Shown: positions 19,047-30,540, numbered from the stretch's first letter. The stretch is DNA of 64,000 bases from Pseudomonas graminis (GCF_013201545.1 NZ_CP053746.1:1577001-1641000), one strand, 5' to 3'. Notes: generated from the sequence alone by a model not told the origin. Made by a program: numbers and translations.

Positions 19047-20159
19047 TCAGCGTGCCCGGGCAAACCATCGCCCGGCTTCACAGGCCACGCTGCTGTCGAG
19101 TTCAAGCTCGGTCAGCGCTGCCAGGACTTTTGGCAAAGGCCAACCGCTGTTGTGGGCCAGCGCCTCGCCGGTTTGCGGCGCTGCGTGCAAGAGGGCGAGC
19201 AGCGGATGGAGCGGCGTCGACGGCTTATCAACGACGTCATGGCTCGGCGCAATGTTTTTCCAACCCTGCAGCGCTTCAAGAATGTGGTCGATGGTTTCCA
19301 CCAGCACCGCCCCTTCACGGATCAACTGGTGACAACCCCTGGCCCCCGGATGATGGATCGAGCCGGGGATCGCGTAGACCTCACGGCCCTGCTCGGCCGC
19401 AAGACGTGCCGTGATCAGCGATCCGCTGGCGACACTCGCCTCGACCACCAGCACGCCCAGGGATAAACCGCTGATAATTCGATTGCGCCGGGGAAAGTTG
19501 CTCGCGTGGGGATCTGCGTCCAGGGGTAGCTCGGAAATCACTGCGCCGCCATCGGTCATCATGCGCGCTGCAAGTTGGCGATGCCGCTGTGGATAAAGTT
19601 TTTCGATGCCTGTGCCAAGCACGCCGATTGTCCCGCCTTTTACATCCAGCGCACCTTGATGCGCGGCGCCGTCGATACCCAGCGCCAACCCGCTGGTGAT
19701 CACAAAACCAGCACCGGCCAGGCTCCTCGCGAACGCTGCAGCGGTGTCGAGCCCGGGCTTGGAAGCACGTCGACTGCCCACCATTCCGAGCTGCGGGCGA
19801 TCAAGCAAAGCGCGGTTTCCGGCGATGAAGAGCAGGGGCGGTGGATCCGGGATTTCCGCCAGCAACGCGGGGTAGTCAGGGTCGTCCCACATCAGCAAAT
19901 GCTGGCCCGGACGCTCTAACCAGGCCAGTGCAGCACTGGCTCCGTCGCGCACTCCGGCACTGCGACGGGCCTCGGCACTGGCCGCCGGCAGCCGTAGAGA
20001 TCGCCACGCTGAAGCCGGTGCACTCAATGCGGCAGAGGCGCTGCCAAATGCATCGATGAGGGTGTGGAAACGTTTCGGACCGACTTCCGGCAGCCGATGC
20101 AAACGCAAACGGGCTTCCAGCTCAGCCGGCGACTGACCGGCCTTTTCGAACAACGGCAT
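19047..20159 (-). CDS. dprA: DNA-processing protein DprA (Smf)
   Basis: A 370-residue protein that binds incoming single-stranded DNA and loads RecA during transformation. An N-terminal helical (SAM/HhH-like) domain covers about residues 1-75; the Rossmann core includes GMVGSRRAS, SGLALGIDGAAHQGAL and FPRRNRIISGLS. A winged-helix domain occupies the C-terminal 60 residues. AGGAAGATCAC precedes the ATG. A perfect DnaA box (19588-19596) lies within the gene and another (20205-20213) just upstream. Confidence 0.95.
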   Translation of the reverse strand: MPLFEKAGQSPAELEARLRLHRLPEVGPKRFHTLIDAFGSASAALSAPASAWRSLRLPAASAEARRSAGVRDGASAALAWLERPGQHLLMWDDPDYPALLAEIPDPPPLLFIAGNRALLDRPQLGMVGSRRASKPGLDTAAAFARSLAGAGFVITSGLALGIDGAAHQGALDVKGGTIGVLGTGIEKLYPQRHRQLAARMMTDGGAVISELPLDADPHASNFPRRNRIISGLSLGVLVVEASVASGSLITARLAAEQGREVYAIPGSIHHPGARGCHQLIREGAVLVETIDHILEALQGWKNIAPSHDVVDKPSTPLHPLLALLHAAPQTGEALAHNSGWPLPKVLAALTELELDSSVACEAGRWFARAR

Positions 20160-20283
20160 GTGATCTTCCTTGATCCGCGACCCACCTTAATCGGTGGACC
20201 AAGCTGTGGATAAGTCTGTTAACAACAATTTGATAAGTGAAGCATGCCGGTGGAGAAAAGTGATTTACAGCTGATACATAGCA

Positions 20284-21309
20284 TTACGGATTGCGGACTT
20301 TGTCCTGCACTGCCAGAGATCGGGTTGCGTGCAGCACCATGCCGTAGCTCAATCGCTCGTAGGTGCGGAAGACCATCAGTAGCCCAGAGCGCTCGTCTGG
20401 AATTTTGACTTGATCGCCATTGACCCGGTCGCGGACCGTCTCGCCAGTCTTGTAGATCGCCAATACGTTGCCTTCGGCCAAGCCGTCAAGCCGGCCGCGA
20501 TCGATAGTGACCACGTCAAACTCGCCGATCTGCGTCACGCCCCGCGGCACGTCGATGATGTTGCCGTTGATCGGTTGTTGGGGCTCACTGGGGACAAAGG
20601 TGGAATTGATTCCGCGTTCTTCGCTGACGAAGAGACGATCGCCGAGGCGTACTTCCTGCGTCGAGCGCTGCAGTTGCAGCGTCGCCACGTCACCTTCGCT
20701 GGCAATGATTTGGCCGCTGCCGATGTCATCGGCATTGATACCCAACACCACGCCGCTCACTGGGTCGACGTAGGTCTTGCCCTTGCGATAGATGCCGTAG
20801 GACACATGGCTCGGTTCGAACTGCCCGCGCGCATAGATGCGATCACCCGCGCCACTGAGCACCCGCTCGCCGGGGCCGGCCACGACATGAGGCGCGGCTT
20901 CAAACTGGCTCGCGTTATCAATGATTCGGTTGTTCAGCAGAAATGCATTGATTGCGCCCAACGGTATCGTGGGAATCGCCTCTGCAATCGGCGTACTGCG
21001 CACACGCGGGGACAGTTTGATAGTGCCCCGGGACGCGCCGCGATTGACCACGATGCGTGGCTGACCATCGACGTAAATCAGGTTGAGCGTATCGCCGGGG
21101 TAGATCAGATCAGGGTCGTGAACCTGCGGATTGGCGCGCCAGAGCTCCGGCCACTTCCAGGGCTGGTTAAGAAATTTTCCGGAAATGTCCCAAAGTGTGT
21201 CACCGGCGACGACGGTGTAACTCTGTGGATGGCCATCCCTGAGCTGTACTTGCGCCTGGACAAGGCCTGTCGCGGCCAACAGCAGCAGGGCGAGTAGTGA
21301 TTTCCTCAT
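20284..21309 (-). CDS. LysM-domain peptidoglycan-binding protein
   Basis: A 341-residue exported protein: signal peptide MRKSLLALLLLAATGLVQA, then one LysM domain at about residues 31-80 (YTVVAGDTLWDIS to YPGDTLNLIYV). The remaining 250 residues form a conserved Pseudomonas-type region, presumably beta-rich, with no catalytic motif I recognise. It is therefore a cell-wall-binding periplasmic protein of unknown job. It starts the lysM-dprA-tsaC run on the minus strand and is divergent from def over 141 bp. Confidence 0.88.
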   Translation of the reverse strand: MRKSLLALLLLAATGLVQAQVQLRDGHPQSYTVVAGDTLWDISGKFLNQPWKWPELWRANPQVHDPDLIYPGDTLNLIYVDGQPRIVVNRGASRGTIKLSPRVRSTPIAEAIPTIPLGAINAFLLNNRIIDNASQFEAAPHVVAGPGERVLSGAGDRIYARGQFEPSHVSYGIYRKGKTYVDPVSGVVLGINADDIGSGQIIASEGDVATLQLQRSTQEVRLGDRLFVSEERGINSTFVPSEPQQPINGNIIDVPRGVTQIGEFDVVTIDRGRLDGLAEGNVLAIYKTGETVRDRVNGDQVKIPDERSGLLMVFRTYERLSYGMVLHATRSLAVQDKVRNP

Positions 21310-21450
21310 GCGGTGAATCCCTTTATCATGTTGGCTTCGCGTGAAACGCTGAGTCTTGCGAGACTTCCGGTTTTACTAGGGCTGCAGCTTGTGACGTCCC
21401 AAGCCTAGCAGCCGATTTTGACTTTACCCTACAGTGCATCCCTTACGTAT

Positions 21451-21957
21451 ATGGCCATTCTAAACATCCTCGAATTTCCCGATTCGCGCCTGCGCACCAT
21501 CGCCAAGCCGGTGGCTGAAGTGGACGACGGCATTCGCCAGTTGGTCGACGACATGTTTGAAACCATGTACGAAGCGCCTGGCATCGGTCTGGCCGCGACG
21601 CAGGTTAACGTACACAAGCGCGTGGTGGTGATGGATCTCTCCGAGGATCGCAGCGAGCCGCGGGTGTTCATCAACCCCGAGATCGAGCCGCTCACCGACG
21701 AGATGGACCAGTACCAGGAAGGCTGCCTGTCTGTTCCAGGTTTCTACGAAAACGTGGATCGCCCGCAACGGGTCAAGGTCAAGGCGCTGGACCGTGAGGG
21801 CCAGCCCTACGAGTTCATCGCCGAAGGCCTGCTCGCCGTGTGCATCCAGCACGAATGCGATCACCTGAACGGCAAGCTGTTCGTCGATTACCTGTCCAAT
21901 CTCAAGCGCGACCGGATCAAGAAGAAGCTGGAAAAACTCCACAAGCAAAACGCCTGA
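21451..21957 (+). CDS. def: Peptide deformylase
   Basis: A 168-residue metalloenzyme that removes the formyl group from nascent proteins. All three motifs are intact: GIGLAATQ at 44-51, EGCLS with the metal ligand Cys92, and HECDH with His134, Glu135 and His138. The ATG at 21451 gives the standard [11 protein letters not shown] start although the upstream ribosome-binding site is weak. It heads the def-fmt-rsmB-trkA series; a REP pair sits between def and fmt. Confidence 0.98.
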   Translation: MAILNILEFPDSRLRTIAKPVAEVDDGIRQLVDDMFETMYEAPGIGLAATQVNVHKRVVVMDLSEDRSEPRVFINPEIEPLTDEMDQYQEGCLSVPGFYENVDRPQRVKVKALDREGQPYEFIAEGLLAVCIQHECDHLNGKLFVDYLSNLKRDRIKKKLEKLHKQNA

Positions 21958-21979
21958 TCCCGCCATCCTCCTTTCTACC

Positions 21980-22067
21980 GTAGGAGCCCGCTTGCCCGCG
22001 ATAGCGACCTGTCCTCTGCCGCATTTTTCGGCTGACACCACGCCATCGCGGGCAAGTGCGTTTCTAC
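21980..22067. repeat. Inverted REP pair of a second sequence type
   Basis: GTAGGAGCCCGCTTGCCCGC (from 21980) and its inverted partner (22045-22067) flank a loop of about 40 bp. The core GCGGGCAAG differs from the GCGAGCAAG core of the repeats at 11.5 and 15.3 kb. It fills the 131 bp def-fmt spacer and would fold in the transcript. Confidence 0.85.
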
Positions 22068-22088
22068 CGTCATACTCAAGAGAAGCCC

Positions 22089-23048
22089 ATGACTGAGCCA
22101 CTGCGCATCGTGTTCGCCGGCACCCCGGAATTCGCCGCCGAGCATTTGAAAGCCCTGCTCGACAGTCCCCACGACGTCATTGCGGTGTACACCCAGCCAG
22201 ATCGCCCGGCCGGTCGTGGTCAGAAGCTGATGCCGAGCCCGGTCAAGCAGCTTGCCCTCCAGCACAACATTCCTGTCATGCAGCCGCCCACCTTGCGCGC
22301 ACCCGAAGCCCAGGCCGAGCTGGCTGCGTTGCAACCGGACCTGCTGGTCGTGGTCGCCTATGGCCTGATCCTTCCGCAGGCCGTACTGGATATTCCGCGT
22401 CTGGGCTGCATCAACAGCCACGCCTCGTTGCTCCCACGCTGGCGCGGTGCTGCGCCGATTCAGCGCGCGGTGCAGGCCGGCGATGCCGAGAGCGGCGTGA
22501 CGGTCATGCGTATGGAAGCGGGGCTGGACACCGGCCCGATGCTGCTCAAGGTGACGACCCCGATCACGGCCGACGACACCGGCGGTACGCTGCACGACCG
22601 TCTTGCCGAGCTCGGCCCACCTGCGGTGATTCAAGCCATTGCAGGGCTGGCGGACGGCACGCTGGTTGGCGAAGTGCAGGACGACAGTTTCGCCACCTAT
22701 GCGCACAAACTGAACAAAGACGAAGCACGCATCGACTGGACCCGTCCGGCGGTTGAGCTGGAAAGGTTGGTACGCGCCTTCAACCCTTGGCCGATCTGCC
22801 ACACCGTGCTCAATGGCGAAGCGCTGAAAGTGCTGGCCGCGCAGGTCGCCGGCGGGGAGGGCACGCCCGGCAGCATCATTGACGCCAGTAAAGAAGGTCT
22901 GCTGGTCGCGTGCGGGAGTGGCGCACTGCGTCTGACCCGTCTGCAACTGCCAGGCGGCAAACCTCTGGGCTTCGCTGACCTGTTCAACAGCCGCCGCGAG
23001 AAATTCGCCGTCGGCACCGTTCTCGGCCAAGCGGTGGATGCGCAATGA
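22089..23048 (+). CDS. fmt: Methionyl-tRNA formyltransferase
   Basis: A 319-residue enzyme that formylates initiator Met-tRNA using 10-formyl-tetrahydrofolate. Catalytic Asn109 and His111 (in [13 protein letters not shown]) and Asp147 (in EAGLDTGPM) are present. The C-terminal tRNA-binding OB-like domain begins at about residue 205. Its product is the substrate chain for the deformylase encoded just upstream. The stop overlaps the rsmB start by 4 bp (ATGA). Confidence 0.98.
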   Translation: MTEPLRIVFAGTPEFAAEHLKALLDSPHDVIAVYTQPDRPAGRGQKLMPSPVKQLALQHNIPVMQPPTLRAPEAQAELAALQPDLLVVVAYGLILPQAVLDIPRLGCINSHASLLPRWRGAAPIQRAVQAGDAESGVTVMRMEAGLDTGPMLLKVTTPITADDTGGTLHDRLAELGPPAVIQAIAGLADGTLVGEVQDDSFATYAHKLNKDEARIDWTRPAVELERLVRAFNPWPICHTVLNGEALKVLAAQVAGGEGTPGSIIDASKEGLLVACGSGALRLTRLQLPGGKPLGFADLFNSRREKFAVGTVLGQAVDAQ

Positions 23049-24364
23049 ACCCGCGTCTGGCCGCCGCCAAGGCCCTGGCTGCCGTGTTGGGCGGCAAGGC
23101 ATCGCTGAACAGCTCTTTGCCCACACAACTGGACAAGGTTGAAGACCGCGACCGCGGGCTGACCCAGGACCTGGCATTTGGCACCGCGCGCTGGGAGCCG
23201 AGGCTCTCTGCGCTTGCGGCCAAGCTGCTGCAGAAACCATTCAAAGCCGCTGATAACGACGTGCAGGCTTTATTGCTGGTGGGTCTGTATCAGCTGTTCT
23301 ATTCGCGCATCCCCGCCCATGCTGCTATCGGCGAAACCGTAGGCTGTGCCGAGAAGCTGAAAAAGCCGTGGGCGAAAGCGTTGCTCAATGCCGTGCTGCG
23401 TCGCGCCCAACGGGAGGGCGAGGCATTGCTGACGGAGCTGGAACATGATCCAGTGGTGCGCACGGCTCATCCACGCTGGCTGCAAAAAGCGTTGAAGGCC
23501 GCCTGGCCTGAGCATTGGGAAGCGATCTGTGCAGCAAACAATGCCCACCCGCCGATGATTTTGCGGGTCAACCGCCGGCACAAAACCCGCGAGCAGTACC
23601 TTCAGCTGTTGCTGGACGCAGGCACCGCCGCGACGCCTTGCACGTTCAGCCAGGACGGGATTGTGCTGACCGAACCGGGCGATGTTCGTTCGCTACCGGG
23701 TTTCGCTGAGGGCTGGATCAGCGTTCAGGATGAGGCCGCGCAACTGGCCGCCGACTTGCTGGAGCTGGCGCCGGGTCAACGTGTGCTGGACGCCTGTTGC
23801 GCACCGGGTGGCAAGACCTGCCATCTGCTGGAAGTACAACCGGGCCTGGCAGGCGTGGTCGCAGTGGATCTTGAGGCCAAGCGCATGGTGCGGGTCAAAG
23901 AGAACCTCGATCGCCTGGGCCTGAGTGCCGAGCTCATCGCCGCCGATGCCCGCGCCACCGATCAATGGTGGGACGGCAAACCGTTCCAGCGCATTCTGCT
24001 CGACGCGCCTTGCTCGGCGACTGGCGTGATCCGCCGCCACCCCGACATCAAGCTGACCCGTCAGGCGGATGACATTCCCGCCCTCGCCGCGCTGCAGGGC
24101 GAATTGCTCGACGCACTGTGGCCGACGCTGCAGGTGGGCGGGATTTTGCTGTATGCCACGTGCTCAACGCTGCCGGCTGAAAACACCGAAGTCATTGATG
24201 CATTCCTGTCGCGTACACCTGGCGCAAGGGAGCTGGACATTGCCGGTCAGCAAGGCAATCCGCCTCCTGGCTTGAAGCAGCCCCACGGCCGTCAGTTGCT
24301 GGCGCAGGAAGGCGGGCATGACGGGTTTTACTACGCCAAACTGATCAAGATCGCAGCGGCGTGA
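23045..24364 (+). CDS. rsmB: 16S rRNA m5C967 methyltransferase
   Basis: A 439-residue enzyme (Fmu/Sun) that methylates C967 of 16S rRNA. An N-terminal NusB-like RNA-binding domain covers about residues 5-135; the SAM-binding motif [10 protein letters not shown] is at 249-258. The two catalytic cysteines are Cys323 (DAPCSATG) and Cys373 (YATCST). It overlaps fmt by 4 bp and is probably cotranscribed with def and fmt. Confidence 0.97.
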   Translation: MNPRLAAAKALAAVLGGKASLNSSLPTQLDKVEDRDRGLTQDLAFGTARWEPRLSALAAKLLQKPFKAADNDVQALLLVGLYQLFYSRIPAHAAIGETVGCAEKLKKPWAKALLNAVLRRAQREGEALLTELEHDPVVRTAHPRWLQKALKAAWPEHWEAICAANNAHPPMILRVNRRHKTREQYLQLLLDAGTAATPCTFSQDGIVLTEPGDVRSLPGFAEGWISVQDEAAQLAADLLELAPGQRVLDACCAPGGKTCHLLEVQPGLAGVVAVDLEAKRMVRVKENLDRLGLSAELIAADARATDQWWDGKPFQRILLDAPCSATGVIRRHPDIKLTRQADDIPALAALQGELLDALWPTLQVGGILLYATCSTLPAENTEVIDAFLSRTPGARELDIAGQQGNPPPGLKQPHGRQLLAQEGGHDGFYYAKLIKIAAA

Positions 24365-24410
24365 GAACCAATACCCGGTGTGACGGCATCATCATTCAAG
24401 GAGAGACTGA

Positions 24411-25784
24411 TTGAAGATCATCATTCTCGGCGCAGGGCAGGTCGGCGGTACGCTGGCCGAGCATCTGGCCAGCGAAGCCAATGACATCACCGTCGTGGAC
24501 ACCGATCAGGATCGTCTGCGAGCGTTGGGTGATCGCCTCGATATCCGCACCGTTCACGGTCGCGGCTCATTTCCTACCGTGCTGCGTCAGGCCGGCGCCG
24601 ACGACGCCGACATGCTGGTGGCCGTCACCAGCAGCGACGAGACCAACATGGTCGCCTGCCAGGTCGCGTACACACTGTTCCAGACCCCGACCAAGATTGC
24701 CCGGGTTCGCGAGTCGGCGTACCTGACCCGCTCAGGCCTGTTCGCCAACGGCGCCATTCCCGTGGACGTGCTGATCAGCCCTGAGCAAGTGGTCACCCAT
24801 TACATCAAGCGGCTCATCGAATACCCCAGCGCGCTGCAAGTCATCGACTTCGCCGGCGGCAAGGTGCAGATGGTGGCGGTCAAGGCGTACTATGGCGGCC
24901 CTCTGGTGGGGCAGCAACTGCGTCAACTGCGCACGCACATGCCCAATGTCGAGACTCGCGTCGCGGCTATTTTCCGTCGCGACCGTCCGATCATTCCTCA
25001 GGGCGATACGGTTATCGAGGCTGACGACGAGGTCTTTTTCATCGCTGCCAAAGCGGATATTCGCGCCGTCATGGGCGAGATGCGTCGTCTGGATGTGAGC
25101 TACAAGCGCATCGTGATTGCCGGCGGCGGGCAGATCGGCGAGCGGCTGGCGGAGGCCATCGAGAACCGCTATCAGGTCAAGATCATCGAGATGAACCCGG
25201 CACGATGCCGCCACCTGTCAGACACGCTCAACAACACGGTGATCCTGCAAGGCAGCTCTTCGGATCGCGACCTGCTTGTGGAAGAGAACATCGACAATGC
25301 CGACCTGTTTCTCGCGCTGACCAACGACGACGAGGCAAACATCATGTCGTCGTTACTGGCCAAACGTCTCGGCGCGAAGAAGGTGATGACGATCATCAAC
25401 AATCCGGCCTATGTCGACCTGGTGCAAGGGGGAGAGATAGATGTCGCGGTCAGTCCTCAGCTCGCCACCATCGGTACGTTGCTGGCGCATGTGCGGCGCG
25501 GCGATATCGTCAGTGTGCATTCGTTGCGTCGGGGCGCGGCAGAAGCCATCGAGATCGTCGCCCATGGCGATGCCAAATCCAGCAAGGTGATTGGCAAAGC
25601 CATCATGCACATCAACCTGCCGCCCGGCACGACCATCGGCGCCATCACCCGCGCCGATCAGGTAATCATCGCCCATGACAGCACCGTGATCGAATCGGGC
25701 GATCACGTGGTCATGTTCCTTGTGGATAAAAAGTACATTCGCGACGTGGAACGACTGTTTCAGGTGGGCCTGAGCTTTTTCTGA
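24411..25784 (+). CDS. trkA: Trk potassium uptake regulatory subunit TrkA
   Basis: A 457-residue peripheral membrane protein that binds NAD(H) or ATP and gates the TrkH/TrkG potassium channel. It has two tandem RCK units, with Rossmann glycine motifs at residues 6-11 (GAGQVG) and near 238 (GGGQIG), each followed by a TrkA-C domain. Translation starts at TTG (24411) after a strong AAGGAGAG site at 24398-24405. No trkH lies nearby, as usual in Pseudomonas. A degenerate REP pair lies beyond the stop. Confidence 0.96.
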   Translation: MKIIILGAGQVGGTLAEHLASEANDITVVDTDQDRLRALGDRLDIRTVHGRGSFPTVLRQAGADDADMLVAVTSSDETNMVACQVAYTLFQTPTKIARVRESAYLTRSGLFANGAIPVDVLISPEQVVTHYIKRLIEYPSALQVIDFAGGKVQMVAVKAYYGGPLVGQQLRQLRTHMPNVETRVAAIFRRDRPIIPQGDTVIEADDEVFFIAAKADIRAVMGEMRRLDVSYKRIVIAGGGQIGERLAEAIENRYQVKIIEMNPARCRHLSDTLNNTVILQGSSSDRDLLVEENIDNADLFLALTNDDEANIMSSLLAKRLGAKKVMTIINNPAYVDLVQGGEIDVAVSPQLATIGTLLAHVRRGDIVSVHSLRRGAAEAIEIVAHGDAKSSKVIGKAIMHINLPPGTTIGAITRADQVIIAHDSTVIESGDHVVMFLVDKKYIRDVERLFQVGLSFF

Positions 25785-25815
25785 AAGCCTGAGTCAGAGT
25801 CGATGATCAGGACAA

Positions 25816-25908
25816 TGTGGGAGTGAGCTTGCTCACTAATAGGCCGGCGGATCCGCCGCTGGATATGGCGTACTGAATACGCCATTCGCGAACAGGTTCG
25901 CCCCCACA
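25816..25908. repeat. Degenerate inverted REP pair
   Basis: A left arm with GGGAGTGAGCTTGCTCAC (from 25819) and a right arm ATTCGCGAACAGGTTCGCCC (from 25884) are mismatched relatives of the REP repeats at 11.5 and 15.3 kb. They lie between the converging trkA and lpxL genes, where a hairpin could end both transcripts. Confidence 0.7.
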
Positions 25909-25942
25909 AGTTCCTATCAGGTCTTGAAGTGAGTACCTGAGC

Positions 25943-26830
25943 TTAATACCAGCGCTTCTCACCCTCGGGGCGTTTCTTGAACCGCTTCATGGTCCACATG
26001 TACTGGCTTGGATAGGCCCGCACGTATTTTTCAACCACCTTGCTCATGGCAGCTGCCGACGTCGCGGTGTCGGTGCTGTACATGTCGTCCGGCGCCGCTT
26101 CAAGTACGACCTTGTAGCCAGAACCATCCTCCAGACGCATCGCGTGTAGAAATACGCCAACAGCTTTGCCGCCCGCCAGCATGTTCGGCACGAACTTGCT
26201 GGTCAGCGCCATTGTCCCGCAGAACGGTACAAATATACCTGCTGACTCGGCAGGTTCCGGATCCGCCGGAATACCGACCGAGCCGCCTTTGCGCACTTCC
26301 TTGATGACGCTGAGAATGCCTTCCTTGGTGGACGCTGCGACGCGGTTGCCCAACTGCACGCGCTGCTTGCGCAGCAGGTCGTCTACGGCCTTGAGCTTGG
26401 GTGGCCGGTAGAAAATGATCGGTTTGCACTGGCTGCAATAGAAGTGGTTGAGCACTTCCCAGTTGCCGAGATGGCTGGTGATTCCGACTACGCCCTTGCC
26501 CGACGCAAGGGCATCTTTCAACACCTGCAGCCCTTCGACTTCGCGAACCAGATTGATCGACTTCTGCGCCGGCCAGATCCACGCGCAGGCGCTTTCGGTG
26601 AGGGTCTTGCCGATGTCCATCAGGCTGCGGCCGACCAGCGCTTCGAGTTCTTCAGGGCTCAGTTCGGGGAAGCACTTGGACAGGTTGATCCGCGCGACGT
26701 CGCGAGACCGGTTAGGCAACTTCCACATCAGCCAGCCAATGCAGGTGCCGACCCATTGCACTGCGCGCCACGGCAACAAAGCAAACAGGCGCAGTGCCCC
26801 AACCATCAAGGCGCCTTTGAACTTATCCAC
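25943..26830 (-). CDS. lpxL: Lipid A biosynthesis acyltransferase (lauroyl/LpxL-HtrB type)
   Basis: A 295-residue inner-membrane enzyme that transfers a secondary acyl chain to lipid A. The HX4E motif is in TSHLGNWE (about residue 119), and a hydrophobic N-terminal anchor lies at about 7-35. It belongs to the HtrB/LpxL/LpxM family; which chain it adds cannot be told by sequence. The start is GTG (26830) with GGGAG 7 nt upstream. A perfect DnaA box covers the start codon region (26823-26831). Confidence 0.92.
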   Translation of the reverse strand: MDKFKGALMVGALRLFALLPWRAVQWVGTCIGWLMWKLPNRSRDVARINLSKCFPELSPEELEALVGRSLMDIGKTLTESACAWIWPAQKSINLVREVEGLQVLKDALASGKGVVGITSHLGNWEVLNHFYCSQCKPIIFYRPPKLKAVDDLLRKQRVQLGNRVAASTKEGILSVIKEVRKGGSVGIPADPEPAESAGIFVPFCGTMALTSKFVPNMLAGGKAVGVFLHAMRLEDGSGYKVVLEAAPDDMYSTDTATSAAAMSKVVEKYVRAYPSQYMWTMKRFKKRPEGEKRWY

Positions 26831-26869
26831 AGATCACTCCCGAATACATGAGGCGGCCATTGTAACCAT

Positions 26870-27442
26870 TCATGGGAGCCGATTATCCACATCACCCACC
26901 AGCTCGGCGTATCGATCGCAATCAATCGTATGGTCCATCACCATGCCGGTGGCCTGCATATAGGCGTAGCAGATGGTCGGACCGACGAAGGTGAAGCCGG
27001 CTTTCTTCAGCGCTTTGCTCATCGCTTCGGCCTCGGGGGTAATGGCCGGGACTTCGCTGCGGTCCTTGAAGTGATTGATCTTCGGCTCTCCGCCCACGAA
27101 GGACCAGACAAACGCGACCGGATCCTCAAGCCGCAACCAGGCCAGAGCATTCTTGCGGGCAGCGTTGAGTTTGAGGCGGTTGCGCACAATGCCGGGCTCC
27201 AGCATCAGCGCTTCGATTTCAGCATCGGTCATCGCCGCGATGCGCTGGACGTCGAAGCCGAACATCACTTCACGGTAGCGCTCACGCTTTTTCAGGATGG
27301 TGATCCACGACAGACCAGCCTGGAACCCTTCGAGCAACAGGAACTCGAACAGCATCTGCGCATCGCGCAACGGCACACCCCACTCTTGATCGTGGTAGTC
27401 CATGTAAAGCGGATCTTCGTTGCACCAAAAGCAGCGTGGCAT
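26870..27442 (-). CDS. tag: DNA-3-methyladenine glycosylase I
   Basis: A 190-residue base-excision repair enzyme that removes 3-methyladenine from DNA. The zinc ligands Cys4, His17, His171 and Cys175 and the catalytic Glu38 ([11 protein letters not shown]) are all present. It lies 39 bp upstream of lpxL on the same strand and is divergent from glyQ over 82 bp. The stop-proximal codons GTG GAT AAT form part of a perfect DnaA box (26883-26891). Confidence 0.96.
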   Translation of the reverse strand: MPRCFWCNEDPLYMDYHDQEWGVPLRDAQMLFEFLLLEGFQAGLSWITILKKRERYREVMFGFDVQRIAAMTDAEIEALMLEPGIVRNRLKLNAARKNALAWLRLEDPVAFVWSFVGGEPKINHFKDRSEVPAITPEAEAMSKALKKAGFTFVGPTICYAYMQATGMVMDHTIDCDRYAELVGDVDNRLP

Positions 27443-27524
27443 AGGGCTCCCAAGGGTGGAGGCGCGGCCGAATCGGGTATACTCCCGCTCTTTAAATCGC
27501 AGCCCCCCAGTACAGGTGAATTTC

Positions 27525-28472
27525 GTGAGCCAGCCTACGCCAGCCGTGCGTACCTTCCAAGACTTGATCCTCGCCCTCCAGCAATACTGGGCTGAGCAAG
27601 GTTGTGTGGTACTTCAGCCCTACGATATGGAAGTGGGCGCCGGCACTTTCCACACCGCTACGTTTCTGCGTGCCATCGGCCCGGAAACCTGGAACGCCGC
27701 CTACGTACAACCGAGCCGTCGTCCTACCGATGGCCGTTATGGCGAGAACCCGAATCGCCTGCAGCACTACTATCAATTCCAGGTCGTTCTCAAGCCTAAC
27801 CCGGACAATTTCCAGGAGCTGTACCTTGGCTCGCTGAAGCATGTGGGTCTTGATCCACTCGTGCACGACGTCCGCTTTGTCGAAGACAACTGGGAATCCC
27901 CAACCCTCGGCGCCTGGGGCCTGGGTTGGGAGATCTGGCTGAACGGCATGGAAGTGTCGCAATTCACGTACTTCCAACAAGTCGGCGGTATCGAGTGCTA
28001 CCCGGTCACCGGCGAAATCACCTACGGCCTCGAACGTCTGGCGATGTACCTGCAAGGCGTCGAGTCGGTCTACGACCTGGTCTGGACTGACGGCCCGTTC
28101 GGCAAAGTCACCTACGGCGACGTGTTCCATCAGAACGAAGTGGAGCAGTCGACTTACAACTTCGAGCACGCCAACGTCGACAAACTGTTCGAGCTGTTCG
28201 ATTTCTATGAGAGCGAAGCCGTGCGCCTGATCGAAGTCGAGCTGCCATTGCCGAGCTACGAAATGGTCCTCAAGGCCTCTCACACCTTTAACTTGCTGGA
28301 TGCACGCCGCGCGATTTCGGTGACGGCGCGTCAGCAGTACATTCTGCGCGTCCGCACCCTGGCTCGCTCCGTGGCCCAGGCGTACCTGATGGCCCGGGCC
28401 AAGCTTGGCTTCCCGATGGCCGCGCCCGATATCCGCGATGAAGTGTTGGCCAAGCTGGAGGCTGCGCAATGA
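27525..28472 (+). CDS. glyQ: Glycyl-tRNA synthetase alpha subunit
   Basis: A 315-residue class II catalytic subunit of the alpha2beta2 glycyl-tRNA synthetase. Family blocks [30 protein letters not shown] and [13 protein letters not shown] are intact. I chose the GTG at 27525 ([11 protein letters not shown]), with AGGTG 7 nt upstream, since the longer frame has no conserved leader. A TATACT hexamer at 27478-27483 is a possible -10. It overlaps glyS by 4 bp (ATGA). Confidence 0.97.
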   Translation: MSQPTPAVRTFQDLILALQQYWAEQGCVVLQPYDMEVGAGTFHTATFLRAIGPETWNAAYVQPSRRPTDGRYGENPNRLQHYYQFQVVLKPNPDNFQELYLGSLKHVGLDPLVHDVRFVEDNWESPTLGAWGLGWEIWLNGMEVSQFTYFQQVGGIECYPVTGEITYGLERLAMYLQGVESVYDLVWTDGPFGKVTYGDVFHQNEVEQSTYNFEHANVDKLFELFDFYESEAVRLIEVELPLPSYEMVLKASHTFNLLDARRAISVTARQQYILRVRTLARSVAQAYLMARAKLGFPMAAPDIRDEVLAKLEAAQ

Positions 28473-30523
28473 GTGCTCAAGATTTTCTGGTTGAACTGGG
28501 CACCGAAGAACTGCCACCCAAAGCATTGAATACCCTGGCCGATGCGTTCATGGCCGGTATCGAAAAAGGTCTGCAGGCTGCCGGTCTGACTTACAGCGCC
28601 AAGCAGGTCTATGCCGCGCCGCGTCGCCTGGCCGTGCTGATCACTCAGCTCGCCACCGAGCAGCCGGATCGCAGCGTCAATCTGGACGGCCCGCCACGCC
28701 AGGCCGCGTTCGATGCCGATGGCAATCCGACTCAGGCTGCCTTGGGTTTCGCCAAGAAGTGCGGCGTGGACCTGAGCGAAATCGACCAGAGCGGCCCGAA
28801 ACTGCGCTACAGCCAGAGCATTCCTGGCAAGCCAACGTTGAGTCTGCTGCCAACCATCATCGAAGATTCCCTCAACGACCTGCCGATCCCGAAGCGCATG
28901 CGCTGGGGCGCGCGCAAGGAAGAATTCGTACGTCCGACCCAATGGCTGGTCATGCTGTTTGGTGATCAAGTCGTCGACTGCACCATCCTCGCCCAGACGT
29001 CCGGTCGTGAATCCCGTGGCCATCGCTTCCATCATCCGGACAGCGTGCGCATTTCGTCCCCGGCCAATTACGCCAGCGACTTGCGCGCGGCCTATGTGCT
29101 TGCAGATTTCAACGAGCGTCGTCAGTTGATCAGCAAGCGCGTCGAAGAGCTCGCCACGCAACACGAAGGCACCGCCATCGTGCCGCCGGCATTGCTTGAT
29201 GAGGTGACTGCGCTGGTCGAGTGGCCCGTCCCGCTGGTGTGCTCGTTCGAGGAGCGTTTCCTTGAAGTGCCGCAGGAAGCCCTCATCACCACGATGCAGG
29301 ACAATCAGAAGTACTTCTGCCTGCTGGATGCCGAAGGCAAGCTGCTGCCGCGCTTCATTACGGTCGCGAACATCGACAGCAAGGACCCTTCCCAGATCGT
29401 CCACGGCAACGAGAAGGTTGTTCGCCCCCGTCTGACCGACGCCGAGTTCTTCTTCAAGCAGGACAAGAAGCAGAAGCTGGAGACGTTCAACCAGCGCCTG
29501 CAGAACGTGGTGTTCCAGGCGCAGTTGGGCACGGTGTTCGACAAGGCCGAGCGCGTTTCCAAGCTAGCCGCGTTCATCGCGCCCCGCATTGGCGGCGATG
29601 CTCAGCGCGCCGCGCGTGCAGGCTTGCTGTCCAAGTGCGACCTGGCGACCGAGATGGTCGGCGAGTTCCCCGAAATGCAGGGCGTTGCAGGCTACTACTA
29701 CGCCTTGGCCGACGGCGAACCCGAAGACGTCGCGCTGGCGTTGAACGAACAGTACATGCCACGTGGCGCTGGTGCTGAATTGCCGGGCACGCTGACTGGC
29801 GCCGCTGTTGCCATTGCCGACAAGCTCGACACACTCGTGGGCATCTTCGGCATCGGCATGCTGCCGACCGGTAGCAAAGACCCGTACGCTTTGCGCCGGG
29901 CCGCACTGGGCATCCTGCGCATCCTGATCGAGAAGAAACTGGATCTGGATCTGGTCAAAACCGTGCAGTTCGCCGTCGCTCAGTTCGGTGTGAAGATCAA
30001 GCCTGCTGGTCTGCCAGAGCAGGTTCTCGAATTCATCTTCGATCGTCTGCGCGCGCGCTATGAAGACGAAGGCGTCGACGTTTCTGTCTACCTGTCGGTG
30101 CGCGCTTTGCAGCCCGCTTCGGCGCTGGACTTCGATCAACGTGTTCAGGCTGTTCAGGCCTTCCGCAAGTTGCCTGAGGCTGCAGCATTGGCCGCCGTGA
30201 ACAAGCGGGTTTCCAATCTGCTGAGCAAGGCAGATGGCAACATCGCCCAGACCGTCGAGCCGAAGTATTTCGATAACGCCAACGAGTTCTCGCTGTACTC
30301 GGCGATTCAGCAAGCAGATCAGGCCGTAGCGCCGATGTCCGCGAGCCGTCAGTACAACGAAGCGCTGACCCGTCTTGCGGCACTTCGCGAGCCTGTGGAT
30401 GCGTTTTTCGAGGCAGTCATGGTCAATGCGGAAGACGCCAGCGTGCGAGCCAACCGGTACGCCTTGCTTGCTCGTCTGAGAAATCTGTTCCTCGGCGTTG
30501 CCGACATCTCGTTGTTGAGCTGA
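28469..30523 (+). CDS. glyS: Glycyl-tRNA synthetase beta subunit
   Basis: A 684-residue partner of GlyQ; together they charge tRNA-Gly. The N-terminal block [12 protein letters not shown], the central HD-like region ([20 protein letters not shown], about 387-406) and the C-terminal anticodon-binding DALR-like domain are in the standard order. Length is normal for the bacterial beta subunit. gmhB starts 17 bp downstream, so glyQ-glyS-gmhB-plsC may form one transcript. Confidence 0.98.
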   Translation: MSAQDFLVELGTEELPPKALNTLADAFMAGIEKGLQAAGLTYSAKQVYAAPRRLAVLITQLATEQPDRSVNLDGPPRQAAFDADGNPTQAALGFAKKCGVDLSEIDQSGPKLRYSQSIPGKPTLSLLPTIIEDSLNDLPIPKRMRWGARKEEFVRPTQWLVMLFGDQVVDCTILAQTSGRESRGHRFHHPDSVRISSPANYASDLRAAYVLADFNERRQLISKRVEELATQHEGTAIVPPALLDEVTALVEWPVPLVCSFEERFLEVPQEALITTMQDNQKYFCLLDAEGKLLPRFITVANIDSKDPSQIVHGNEKVVRPRLTDAEFFFKQDKKQKLETFNQRLQNVVFQAQLGTVFDKAERVSKLAAFIAPRIGGDAQRAARAGLLSKCDLATEMVGEFPEMQGVAGYYYALADGEPEDVALALNEQYMPRGAGAELPGTLTGAAVAIADKLDTLVGIFGIGMLPTGSKDPYALRRAALGILRILIEKKLDLDLVKTVQFAVAQFGVKIKPAGLPEQVLEFIFDRLRARYEDEGVDVSVYLSVRALQPASALDFDQRVQAVQAFRKLPEAAALAAVNKRVSNLLSKADGNIAQTVEPKYFDNANEFSLYSAIQQADQAVAPMSASRQYNEALTRLAALREPVDAFFEAVMVNAEDASVRANRYALLARLRNLFLGVADISLLS

Positions 30524-30540
30524 CAGCGGAGCGGATACCA

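Noticed and set aside
25745..25762. ACGTGGAAC half-site near the trkA end as parS
   Set aside because: Only one half of the palindrome is present.
28120..28160. GTTCCATCAGAAC in glyQ as a third parS
   Set aside because: The centre of the palindrome does not match GTTCCACGTGGAAC; only the outer halves are similar.
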